64,000 nucleotides of DNA from Saprospiraceae bacterium. Lineage in GTDB: Bacteria; Bacteroidota; Bacteroidia; Chitinophagales; Saprospiraceae. The DNA lies in contig JAHBTW010000001.1 in the NCBI GenBank assembly GCA_019638385.1, positions 248,001 to 312,000 on the forward strand, written 5' to 3'. A program made the position numbers and the translations under genes. Every line of letters starts with the position of its first letter. Positions within the stretch are counted from its first letter, which is position 1. Of this stretch, positions 51,688 through 59,799 are shown piece by piece. The notes under the pieces were generated by a model that was not told the DNA's origin, did no database searches, and saw nothing but the letters and a program-made list of their open reading frames with translations.

Positions 51688-53904
51688 TTAAAATTGTTTC
51701 ATCCAATTGATCTTGGCAATGACGCCGGTATTCTGAAACCGGTTCAGCCCCAGATCGCTGCGCGTATCATTGAATACCAAAAACAAAAAAGACAAAGGCT
51801 GGTACTCCCAACTGAGGCGGGCATTCCAGCGACCGGTTTTGTCCAAAGAATTGAATTGGTAAAAGGCAGTACCCTGCAACTGTGCATTGAGCGCCAGGCG
51901 CAAACCGCCTGAATACAGATGCACGGTTTTATCAGTAGAAGCTGTGCCCAGGTTTTTTGCTTCGTTGAGTTCGTAGTCAAAGGTCAGTGCTGCATGATGC
52001 GAAGGTGCGAATCGGATGCCTGCATTGAATGTCAATAAGTTGCCGTTGTAAAATTGTCCGAATCTGGCCCCGGTATTGGCCGATAACTTCCTGCTTTGGT
52101 CGGATGTCACGGTGAGGAAGTATCGAAGGTAAGCGTAATCTCCCTGTGAAATGGGGATGCCGAGCGGTGCAAACTCAAAGTCAATGCGCTGCCAGGTAGG
52201 AACCACTTCCGCGCGGATGAACGTATTGTCGCGCAGCCAGAGGTAAACGGGAAAAATGAAAAGTTCCAATTGTTGTAATTTGCCGTCGGAGGCATTTTGA
52301 AAGTAATCAACAAACAATCCCGGATCGGCCCGCCGGATGAGTGATTTTTCCTTTTTGGGCCTCCAGATGAAATAGCCCCCCGGATTGTGGTTGATGAAAT
52401 TGTTGGCAACAACGAATCCCATTCCGGGCTGGTAATGGCGCGAAACCCACTTGGTGACCCAGCCTGCGTACATATTGTTGCGCTGTATTCCCGTAAATAG
52501 ATTTCCTGCGTGCCCCACTTGGCCGCTGTTTTCATCGTAGCTGCCGCTCAACATCCATTTCACGGTCCAGGTGTCGTTGGGGCGCAACAGGCCGTCAAGA
52601 GTCAGTGTCGAATTGTGGTTGTCTGAAAGGAGATCGCTTTTTTCGTCATAACGATGGGTGAACAGCAAGCCAATGTTGTTTTGTTGGCCCAGATTCTTCT
52701 GATATCTGGCCAGCGAGAAATTAGCGCCTCCTTGATTGGGCGTAGCGCGCTGGTGTACATAGAGTGCTGATAATGTGCGTTTTTCATTGCGGTCGTTCCA
52801 TCTGAAACCAATATCAATGGGTACAGGGTTGGCATTGAACTGGCTGTTGGCCAAGCCGATGGTTCTGCTGAAAAAAGGATAAATGCTGGAGCCGTCGGAA
52901 GGGAAAATGCCGCTGTTCTCTAAAAAAAATTGTCGCCTTTCGGGAAAGAACACATTGAAACGGGTGAGGTTATTCACTGCCCGGTCCACGTCGGCCTGCG
53001 CAAAATCGGTGTTGAGCGTCATGTCCAGGACGGCGTGGGAATTGACGGCCCACTTCAGGTCGGCGCCGATTTTGGCCGTGCCTGCACCTGATTCATCGCC
53101 GCGTTTTTCAAAATTGTAGAGTGCATAAGGATTGATGCGCAGGTTGAGTGCGGGTTTGGGCAGTTCCAAACCTTCGAGGCGGGCGGCATAGGTCATTCGG
53201 TAAGGAGAGAAAGACTGCGGCACAGGAGGAAAAACGGTTTGCTCATAGGTGCGTCGTGCCAATCGCGAGGCAGAGAAGCCCCAAGATGCCGTTTGGCCAC
53301 CAGTGGGCAATTCGTACCTGAGGCTTTTGAACGGAATGCTGAACTCCGCCGACCAGCCGTTTTCTGCAATATGCGTTTTGACTGCCCAGAGCGCATCCCA
53401 GTCATTGTCAACGATATTGTCGTCAAACACCTGCGCGTCTCTTTGCGTGCCGATGGGCGTGGTTTGGAACGATACGCAGTAACGGCGTAGGTTCTGCGGA
53501 TCGAGTTGAAAGAAAAAAATGTCGTTTTCTCCAAATCTGAAATCGCGCCGGAAGTCTTGCACCCTGATGCCTTTTTTACCTAAGCTGTCGGTGCAAAAAA
53601 CGCTCACATACAAGTGTTTATCATCAAACAAGACACGCATTTCAGTTTTAAACTGATAAGCTCCGCCTTGCTTGGGTTCGACTCGAAAAAAGTCTTTGAT
53701 CGGAGGGGCGTTCTGCCAATCGGTTTCATCCGGCACGCCATCTAACGCAATTTTTCCGACGGCCTTCACAGCACGAATGACGGCCGGCGTGTCAGGTGGC
53801 GGAAAATTCCCCTCGTACTGACTCCAGGTGAGAATAGGCGCCAACAGTAAAAAAAGGGTGTATCTCAGTACTCGCATGGGTGATCGTTGTACCTTGCTGT
53901 TCAT
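51688..53904 (-). CDS. DUF5916 outer-membrane-type protein with CBM9-like N-terminal domain
   Basis: 738 residues from ATG 53904, overlapping the stop of the upstream permease by one base (TAATG). An ATG nine codons in gives a shorter signal peptide (MRVLRYTLFLLLAPILTWSQ). The first ~200 residues form a CBM9/DOMON-like beta domain (GKIALDGVPDETDWQNAPPI, LYVSVFCTDS, NGWSAEFSIPFKSLRY). The remainder is DUF5916, rich in alternating beta strands like an outer-membrane barrel and ending in an aromatic (MKQF). No known function; it is encoded with an ABC exporter and a metal-type TonB receptor. Confidence 0.85.
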   Translation of the reverse strand: MNSKVQRSPMRVLRYTLFLLLAPILTWSQYEGNFPPPDTPAVIRAVKAVGKIALDGVPDETDWQNAPPIKDFFRVEPKQGGAYQFKTEMRVLFDDKHLYVSVFCTDSLGKKGIRVQDFRRDFRFGENDIFFFQLDPQNLRRYCVSFQTTPIGTQRDAQVFDDNIVDNDWDALWAVKTHIAENGWSAEFSIPFKSLRYELPTGGQTASWGFSASRLARRTYEQTVFPPVPQSFSPYRMTYAARLEGLELPKPALNLRINPYALYNFEKRGDESGAGTAKIGADLKWAVNSHAVLDMTLNTDFAQADVDRAVNNLTRFNVFFPERRQFFLENSGIFPSDGSSIYPFFSRTIGLANSQFNANPVPIDIGFRWNDRNEKRTLSALYVHQRATPNQGGANFSLARYQKNLGQQNNIGLLFTHRYDEKSDLLSDNHNSTLTLDGLLRPNDTWTVKWMLSGSYDENSGQVGHAGNLFTGIQRNNMYAGWVTKWVSRHYQPGMGFVVANNFINHNPGGYFIWRPKKEKSLIRRADPGLFVDYFQNASDGKLQQLELFIFPVYLWLRDNTFIRAEVVPTWQRIDFEFAPLGIPISQGDYAYLRYFLTVTSDQSRKLSANTGARFGQFYNGNLLTFNAGIRFAPSHHAALTFDYELNEAKNLGTASTDKTVHLYSGGLRLALNAQLQGTAFYQFNSLDKTGRWNARLSWEYQPLSFLFLVFNDTRSDLGLNRFQNTGVIAKINWMKQF

Positions 53905-55328
53905 TATATTACCGCCATCATCTGCCGCCGCCTCCCCAGTATCAGAGGCAATGCCATCAGCGTCAGATATATGACAGGCCAGAGTAACCCATTTGAATTC
54001 CCTTCACTTTGCTTGGGTTGCACGGGTTTGAGCATGCTGCGAATGGCGGCATAATCGGCTGCCTGAAGTTTTGCATCGGCAGCATATTTTGCGGCAAACC
54101 AGTCTAGCCAAGTCTGGGCTTTGGATTCCAACACCTCCTGCGTTGCCAACTGCGCGTCCCTGTTGGTGCCGGCCAGCCCGGTCAGATAGTCGTGCAGTAC
54201 CAAGGCCGGAGACAGCACCGTGAGTTTACGGGCAAAATCGGCGTGGCTTTGAGACTTGTCTTCGTACATGGCCTTGATGTCGGCTACATGCGCCTTGCGT
54301 ATGTCTAAAAGGTACAGTTCCTCCAACCACCAGTCGCGGGGCGATTTGGCGTCGTCGGGTTTGCGTTCCAATGCAGGATTAGCGTCGTAGAAGGTATCCA
54401 GAATGGCAGGTTTTATTTTTTCAAACTCAACGTCGGCTGTGCGCATGGCATTTTCGTAACCGGCTCTGGAGGGAACGGGATGTACTTTTTCTGCCAACAT
54501 ATTGACCAAAGCCGGCATGACCACCACCAGCAACAACCACGCTCCGATGCAGGCCAATGCGTTGAAGGCGCTGTTTTGTTGAAGCATGTTGACGGCTAAG
54601 GCCATTAGAAACCAAAAAAATCCATACAACAAGGTAGCGCCCGTAGCTTGTGCTGTAAGACCCGCGCCAATGCCGGCCCAGATTGCCGACGGTACAAAAA
54701 GCAAGGTGGCCATCAAAGACAACACGACGAAACGAGCCAGCATTTTGGATACAAAAATGCGCCTGCCCTGCACAGGCTGCGATAACAATAAAGCAAGGGT
54801 GCCCTGCTCTCGCTCGGCAGATAAAAGATTGTATGTGAGGGCGATGACAAAAAGCGGCAAGAGATATACGATGACGAAAGCCAGATCAAAAGCGCCCAAT
54901 GCCAGCCGCGCAGGATTGTCGTAGTCGCTGCTGCCGCGTGCCGCGCCGCCGCCGAACAGCATGGCGTATGCTTCGGGTTGCAAGTCGCTCATGCCTACGG
55001 CGAGGGCCTGTCCCGGCGCCGGTTCGATGACGAGGGTGCCGCCGCCTTTGCGCAGCAGTCCCACCGTCAGCGGGTTGGTGGGATCGAGCCACCATTGCTC
55101 CATCTTTTTCAGTCCTTTTACAATGCTGTCGGCTTCGGCTTCGAGGGCTGCAAACTTCTCATCCTGAGCCGTTTTCAGGGCCTGAACCGCCTGCTTTTGC
55201 CGGGCTGCCCGCTGCCGGCCGTTGTACGCGCCAAACACCATAGCGCCTCCGAGAAAGAGCAGCAACAACCAGGCCGCGCCGTTGCGGGATAAGTGTTTCC
55301 ACTCGTATTGCAATTGAAGTAAAAACAT
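53904..55328 (-). CDS. ABC-2 type permease (DUF3526-like), second subunit
   Basis: 474 residues with an N-terminal helix (WLLLLFLGGAMVFGAY), a ~100-residue extracytoplasmic domain, a cluster of five helices (about 145-300), a second soluble domain and a C-terminal helix. LLSAEREQGTLALLLSQPVQGRRIFVSKM is the cytoplasmic coupling motif of ABC-2 permeases. The large periplasmic segments are the DUF3526 hallmark. It likely pairs with the preceding homologous permease and ATPase as an exporter or lipoprotein-maturation ABC system. The stop overlaps the DUF5916 start. Confidence 0.85.
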   Translation of the reverse strand: MFLLQLQYEWKHLSRNGAAWLLLLFLGGAMVFGAYNGRQRAARQKQAVQALKTAQDEKFAALEAEADSIVKGLKKMEQWWLDPTNPLTVGLLRKGGGTLVIEPAPGQALAVGMSDLQPEAYAMLFGGGAARGSSDYDNPARLALGAFDLAFVIVYLLPLFVIALTYNLLSAEREQGTLALLLSQPVQGRRIFVSKMLARFVVLSLMATLLFVPSAIWAGIGAGLTAQATGATLLYGFFWFLMALAVNMLQQNSAFNALACIGAWLLLVVVMPALVNMLAEKVHPVPSRAGYENAMRTADVEFEKIKPAILDTFYDANPALERKPDDAKSPRDWWLEELYLLDIRKAHVADIKAMYEDKSQSHADFARKLTVLSPALVLHDYLTGLAGTNRDAQLATQEVLESKAQTWLDWFAAKYAADAKLQAADYAAIRSMLKPVQPKQSEGNSNGLLWPVIYLTLMALPLILGRRRQMMAVI

Positions 55329-55330
55329 GT

Positions 55331-56746
55331 CTAAATGGGTTTGATGCGTTGGAAAACAAACAGTCCGAGCAGCCCGCTGAGCAGGTACCAGCCGAACAAC
55401 AAGGCCATTGCCGGGCGACTGATTTGCCAGACCTCCCTGAAAGCCGGGCCTCGGTATTCAAACTTCTTGTTGGAAGCAAAAAATGCTTTGTCTCGCTTGC
55501 CGTCCCAGTCACCGTATTTGAAATTCAGCATGAGGTCATTGTTCAGTTCGCCTACCAATGCTACCCGGTATTTTTCGGCTGCGGCCAGAAAATTATGGAA
55601 AGTATGCACGTCGGTGCCGGCCAAGCGTTGCGAACTGAGGTTGACCAACAAATACGGCGAGAGCAGAGCGCTTGCCTCCAGAAGGTTTTGTTGTTGCTGA
55701 TAAATGGCCAGAAGGGCGTCTTTGTGCTTTTGAAATACATACGTTTCGTGTTCTTCGCCTTTTTGCATGATGAAGCCGTCCCAGTTGAAAGGCAGGCTGT
55801 CCACTGTACTCACTCCATGCTTTTTCAGGGTTTCTTCTTCGAGTTTTTTGGAATATTCAGCAGATGGATCGTGTCCGTCCACGCCGTTTTTGAGATCATT
55901 TTGCAACGCCTCCTGATATGCCTGCCAACTGGGCGTAGGATGGCTCCAGGCTGCAAAATCGGCCACTGCTTTGGGGGCGATGAGACACATTGCTATCCAA
56001 ATGCCGAGCAGCGCTACCAATGCCACATTGGCTCTTTGGGCGAAAGCCGAAACGATCAAAGTCAGATGAATGAAACAGCCCAGATAGATCAAATAGCCTG
56101 CCGACATCAGGCCGTAACGCTGCCAATCCTCAGCACCGGCGCCCGGCGCTGCTAGTCCCAGCCCTCCGAGCAACAAAAACGGCAGTGCAAGACTCAGCGC
56201 CACCGCGCCCAAGCCCAGCGATTTTCCAAAAAACAAGCCGGCGGGGCGAAGTCCCTGCGCCAAAAGGATGCGGAGATTGCCGCTTTCCCGTTCAGATGCT
56301 ATGGAACCAAAGCCCAGCACTATGATGAACAGGGGAAACAAAATGCCCAGCACAAATGCCGGCGTGAGAGCGCCGAGGCGGGACAGTTCGCTGCGGTCGG
56401 CTACGGCGCGATGCTTAGCCTCGTGCATGACGTGGCCCTCCAGAAACAGCGTGTTGCCGGTAAAGGCGTCTATGCCCCGATCAAAAAACGAAAGCGGATA
56501 AATGGGTTTAAAAACAAAAGTGCCGTAGTGCGCTGCGCTGTGCGGGTTTTTATCCTCCTGATTGTCCCAATGCGCGCGAGCAGTGCGTGCGGCCTCGGCA
56601 TGTTGTTTTTCGTTGGAGGCGTAATAATCCCAGGCGCCGAACACAGAAAGTGCAAAGAGTATGCTGAGAATGGCGGCGGCTGCCTGAAAACGCCGCTCGC
56701 GGAAGATACTGCGCAACTCTTGCCGGGCAATGATGATGGCTTTCAT
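55331..56746 (-). CDS. ABC-2 type permease (DUF3526-like), first subunit
   Basis: 471 residues with the same plan as the next gene: N-terminal helix, soluble domain, helices around 120-260, second soluble domain and terminal helix. The coupling motif is GSIASERESGNLRILLAQGLRPAGLFFGKS. The two permeases are clearly paralogous and probably form a heterodimer. Only two bases separate this gene from the next permease and three from the ATPase upstream, so they are tightly coupled. Confidence 0.85.
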   Translation of the reverse strand: MKAIIIARQELRSIFRERRFQAAAAILSILFALSVFGAWDYYASNEKQHAEAARTARAHWDNQEDKNPHSAAHYGTFVFKPIYPLSFFDRGIDAFTGNTLFLEGHVMHEAKHRAVADRSELSRLGALTPAFVLGILFPLFIIVLGFGSIASERESGNLRILLAQGLRPAGLFFGKSLGLGAVALSLALPFLLLGGLGLAAPGAGAEDWQRYGLMSAGYLIYLGCFIHLTLIVSAFAQRANVALVALLGIWIAMCLIAPKAVADFAAWSHPTPSWQAYQEALQNDLKNGVDGHDPSAEYSKKLEEETLKKHGVSTVDSLPFNWDGFIMQKGEEHETYVFQKHKDALLAIYQQQQNLLEASALLSPYLLVNLSSQRLAGTDVHTFHNFLAAAEKYRVALVGELNNDLMLNFKYGDWDGKRDKAFFASNKKFEYRGPAFREVWQISRPAMALLFGWYLLSGLLGLFVFQRIKPI

Positions 56747-56749
56747 AAC

Positions 56750-57445
56750 TTATACGGTTTCAAGGTAAATTTTTTCCAACTCATTGGCCGTCAAGGCATC
56801 CCCCTGATGCACCGACACCAATTTTCCTTCCCGCATGATTCCGATGCGGGTGGCTACTTCTCTGGCGCGGAAAATGTCGTGGGTGGCCATGAGCACGGCT
56901 ACGCCTTCTTGGGCCAACTCTTTAAGGAGTAAGGAAAAATCATTGCTTGCTTTGGGGTCTAAGCCGCTGGTAGGTTCGTCCAGAAACAAGGCTTTGGCTC
57001 TTTTGGCCATCGCTATGGCGATGCCGGTTTTTTGGCGCATCCCCTTGGAGTAAGTGGAGAGCCTGCGTTGCCCCGACTGTTCGTCTAAGCCCGCTGCTTC
57101 CAGAAAAGCGAGCAGCTCTCCCCGCTCGTATCTGAACCCGGCCAACCGGCTGAAATACTCAAGGTTTTCCAAACCGCTCAGATTGGGATAAAGCATGACC
57201 ACTTCCGGCAGGTAAGCCAGATGCTTTTTGGTGGACACAGGGTTCTGTGCCACATCTTCATCCTGAATGAATATCTGACCCGAAGTCGGCTGCGTGAACC
57301 CCAAAAAACAGTTGATCGTCGTCGTTTTACCCGCGCCGTTCTGCCCTAGCAGGCAAAATATCTCGCCGGGTTGGATGTCTATTGTCAGATTGTCCAAGGC
57401 GATATGATCACCGTATTTTTTGGTGAGGTGTTTGGCTGAAATCAT
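56750..57445 (-). CDS. ABC transporter ATP-binding protein
   Basis: 231 residues. Walker A GQNGAGKTT at 34-42, Q-loop in LGFTQPTSGQ region, signature YSKGMRQKTGIA near 136, Walker B ALFLDEPTSGLDPKA, and switch histidine in MATHDIFRAREV. It energises the two downstream permeases. First gene of the - strand run down to the TonB receptor; its promoter region has two operator-like palindromes, so the whole run is probably repressed under one condition. Confidence 0.95.
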   Translation of the reverse strand: MISAKHLTKKYGDHIALDNLTIDIQPGEIFCLLGQNGAGKTTTINCFLGFTQPTSGQIFIQDEDVAQNPVSTKKHLAYLPEVVMLYPNLSGLENLEYFSRLAGFRYERGELLAFLEAAGLDEQSGQRRLSTYSKGMRQKTGIAIAMAKRAKALFLDEPTSGLDPKASNDFSLLLKELAQEGVAVLMATHDIFRAREVATRIGIMREGKLVSVHQGDALTANELEKIYLETV

Positions 57446-57463
57446 TTTGTATTTTTCATAAAA

Positions 57464-57478
57464 TGAAACAATGTTGCA
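57464..57478. promoter_or_regulatory. Operator-like palindrome 1 (TGAAACAATGTTGCA)
   Basis: 7-base arms with one mismatch around a central A. It overlaps the -7 box and start point of the ABC operon promoter. Its centre is 36 bases from that of palindrome 2. Confidence 0.6.
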
Positions 57479-57507
57479 AAATTAAAAATTAATCTTGTTT
57501 GCAACAA
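57477..57507 (-). promoter_or_regulatory. Promoter of the ABC/MerC/TonB-receptor operon
   Basis: On the - strand TTG (57507-57505), 20-base spacer, TAATTTTG (57484-57477). Transcription should begin near 57470, about 25 bases before the ATG at 57445. The two boxes are each overlapped by one operator-like palindrome. Confidence 0.6.
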
Positions 57508-57528
57508 TGTTGCATAAAATTATTTTTG
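57498..57528 (+). promoter_or_regulatory. Divergent promoter for the secreted protein/esterase pair
   Basis: TTTG (57498-57501), exactly 19 bases, TATTTTTG (57521-57528): a full consensus match on the + strand. Palindrome 2 fills its spacer. Expected start near 57535, leader about 76 bases. Confidence 0.65.
57500..57514. promoter_or_regulatory. Operator-like palindrome 2 (TGCAACAATGTTGCA)
   Basis: Perfect 7-base arms around a central A. It lies over the -33 box of the - strand promoter and between the -33 and -7 boxes of the + strand promoter. Size and symmetry resemble Fur-family (Zur-like) operators; the regulator is not encoded in the window. Confidence 0.65.
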
Positions 57529-57610
57529 AGAGGAAGAGATACCTTGTTCCGGTAGGGGTCACAATTTGGGCGCCTGCCCCGGCGTTGCATTGCCGTCCAA
57601 TCTCAACGAT

Positions 57611-58552
57611 ATGAAAATCATTTTTTCGGCTTTGTTTTTTCTGGTTGCCACTCTCGTTTTTGCTCAAGAGCAAGACACTTCCTGGAAGCAGTTTTTTCCG
57701 CAGGAAACGCTGGATGCCCTCCAGGAATCGGAGGATACTCTGGCCTTACTGGCCTACGGCATCGTGAACGACTCCTTCCCGGAGCACCGCTTCGGCGCTT
57801 GCCGGCGTCTGATTCCGACTTTGGTCAATTCGCTCAAAACACCCAATTCTTTTCATTATCCATTTGAGCGGCTGCTCTCCATTTCTATTATGTACCCGCC
57901 GGATAGTTCTTTCCGCATCTTCTCCTGGCAATTGTATGTGGACAAAGACGAGTACCGCTACTACGGCGCCATACAAATGAATACGCCGGAGCTGAAGTTG
58001 TACCCCTTAGTGGATCGCTCCTTTGAAATGACAGGCGATTTGGAACAATTGGAATTGACGCCCGAACAGTGGTACGGCATGGTATATTACAACGTGCAGC
58101 AAACCGACGGCCCCGACGGCAGGTACTATTTGCTGTTCGGCTTCGATGCCTATTCTTTTTTTCGCAAACGAAAAGTAATAGACGTGCTTCGTTTCCGGGA
58201 GGATAAGCCCGTGTTCGGCGCGGATGTATTCCGGCATGAATTCGGTGAAGGAAGGAGTAAGGTCGTATCCTGGCGCAAACGGCGGGTGTTGGAGTATTCG
58301 GCTGCCGTGAGTGTGCGTTGCAATTTTGACCCCGCGCTCGAAATCATCATCTACGATCACCTGCTCACCATGCCCGGTCAGGACGGGGAAGGTACCAATA
58401 ATTATCCCGACGGCAGCTATGAAGGTTACCTCCCGAAAGACGGCGTGTGGTATCACATCAACAATGTATTCAACCAAACGCAGGACGAAGCGCCCCGGCC
58501 TTTCCCCGTATTAGATGAACGGAAAAAAGATATTCTGGGCAGGAATAAATAA
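57611..58552 (+). CDS. Secreted protein of unknown function
   Basis: 313 residues from ATG 57611, which begins a signal peptide (MKIIFSALFFLVATLVFAQ). The mature part is rich in aromatic and acidic residues (RIFSWQLYVDKDEYRYYGAIQ, GRYYLLFGFDAYSFF), alternating strands, without cysteine pairs or known catalytic motifs. I do not recognise a family with certainty. It is transcribed from a promoter sharing an operator with the metal-type ABC/TonB operon, so it may be co-regulated. Ends five bases before the esterase gene. Confidence 0.75.
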   Translation: MKIIFSALFFLVATLVFAQEQDTSWKQFFPQETLDALQESEDTLALLAYGIVNDSFPEHRFGACRRLIPTLVNSLKTPNSFHYPFERLLSISIMYPPDSSFRIFSWQLYVDKDEYRYYGAIQMNTPELKLYPLVDRSFEMTGDLEQLELTPEQWYGMVYYNVQQTDGPDGRYYLLFGFDAYSFFRKRKVIDVLRFREDKPVFGADVFRHEFGEGRSKVVSWRKRRVLEYSAAVSVRCNFDPALEIIIYDHLLTMPGQDGEGTNNYPDGSYEGYLPKDGVWYHINNVFNQTQDEAPRPFPVLDERKKDILGRNK

Positions 58553-58557
58553 CAGGA

Positions 58558-59214
58558 ATGGAAAAACTGGAATTTCAGGCCCCGCGCACCATGCATTGCT
58601 ACACATTGGGAACGCCGGGGCCGGAAACAAAACACTGCTGGCTGGCATTGCACGGATACGGTCAATTGGCCCGTTATTTTCTGCGCCGTTTTGATGTGAT
58701 TGCCGGCCCGGATACGGTGGTCGTAGCACCGGAGGCTGCCGGCCGTTTTTATGTAGATACGGAAGGCAAAAGCGTGGGCGCAAGTTGGATGACGCGGGAG
58801 CACCGCCTCACGGACATTGAAGACAACTTGGCTTACCTCAACGAACTATACGCCCGCCTTCAACAAACGGTATCGCCGGAATGCCGCTATGTGGCCCTCG
58901 GCTTCTCGCAAGGCTGTGCCACCCTCATGCGCTGGATACTGCATGCAAAACCGCCGCTCAAAGCCCTGATTCTGTACGCCGGTTCTATTCCCGATGATTT
59001 GCCTTACAAGACCAACAGCGAATACCTCGCCGGCTTTCCCATTTTTCTGGTGTACGGCGATCAGGACGAGTACCTTACCCCTGCCGCCACTGAGGAATAC
59101 ATGTCCCTGTTGGATCGAATCGGTCTAAAGGTGCAGGTGCATACGTTTGCGGGTACGCATGCGGTGGAGCGGGAGGTGTTGAAGCGTTTGTATGAATCTA
59201 CATCGCCAGTTTGA
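58558..59214 (+). CDS. Alpha/beta-hydrolase, carboxylesterase/phospholipase family
   Basis: 218 residues, the compact YpfH/carboxylesterase type. Oxyanion region LALHGYGQLARYF, nucleophile elbow GFSQG with Ser117, acid in LVYGDQDEYL (Asp168 or 170) and His201 in FAGTHAVE complete a catalytic triad. No signal peptide, so cytoplasmic. Substrate unknown (short acyl esters likely). It follows the secreted protein by five bases and is probably translated from the same mRNA. Confidence 0.88.
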   Translation: MEKLEFQAPRTMHCYTLGTPGPETKHCWLALHGYGQLARYFLRRFDVIAGPDTVVVAPEAAGRFYVDTEGKSVGASWMTREHRLTDIEDNLAYLNELYARLQQTVSPECRYVALGFSQGCATLMRWILHAKPPLKALILYAGSIPDDLPYKTNSEYLAGFPIFLVYGDQDEYLTPAATEEYMSLLDRIGLKVQVHTFAGTHAVEREVLKRLYESTSPV

Positions 59215-59252
59215 AAGGACATTACGGTGATTGACTGGTCGAAAGCAAGAAA

Positions 59253-59287
59253 AGCCGGCTGTCCGCCTCTCGGCCCGGCAACCGGCT
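59253..59287 (-). terminator. Probable terminator of the small membrane-protein gene
   Basis: On the - strand AGCCGG (59287-59282) and CCGGCT (59258-59253) enclose a GC-rich loop that can pair further, followed by TTTTCTT. It is 33 bases past the stop at 59320. Confidence 0.4.
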
Positions 59288-59319
59288 AAACCAACTAGAA
59301 TTAAACAGTCTTCTTCTGC

Positions 59320-59733
59320 TTATTTCATTTTGCTATACACCCAGCCGATGACGCCGCCGGCAATAGCTCCGATCACCGTGTTGCTGAGCACATCAATAGG
59401 TAGCCAACTTAGTTGGTAGGCGTTGAAGGTGCTGTGTGTGTAAAGCCCGTACCACAAGGCCATCAGGAAGGTGATCCAACCGCCGGCAATGGCGCCGCCT
59501 TTGAAGGTATTGACCCCGAAGCGGTGCAATAAAATGGCCATGAACAAAGCCTGTACAAGGCTTGCCACAATCATGGCCCATACGGGCGCCTCGTCCATTT
59601 GTTTTACACAGCCCACATTGTCTGCATACCACTGCTCGCTCATAGAGCCAAGCAAGCCCATGAAAATGGCCATTGCCAATACTGTGCCGGTTATCGCGCC
59701 GGCGAGCGTTCCGAAAAGAACCTTTTTTTCCAT
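59320..59733 (-). CDS. Small four-helix membrane protein
   Basis: 137 residues with four hydrophobic segments (about 7-27, 50-67, 78-97 and 112-132). Features such as FGVNTFKGGAIAGGWITFLMALWYGL resemble the DUF1761-like membrane family, but I am not certain of the match. Begins MEKKVLFGTLAGAI with no cleavable signal. Downstream of the cytochrome c gene on the same strand (66 bases). Function unknown. Confidence 0.7.
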   Translation of the reverse strand: MEKKVLFGTLAGAITGTVLAMAIFMGLLGSMSEQWYADNVGCVKQMDEAPVWAMIVASLVQALFMAILLHRFGVNTFKGGAIAGGWITFLMALWYGLYTHSTFNAYQLSWLPIDVLSNTVIGAIAGGVIGWVYSKMK

Positions 59734-59799
59734 TGTTTTGAAAAAATTTTAGTTGGTGATGAGAATTGGTGATGAATGTATTTAATGTTGAATAGCAAA

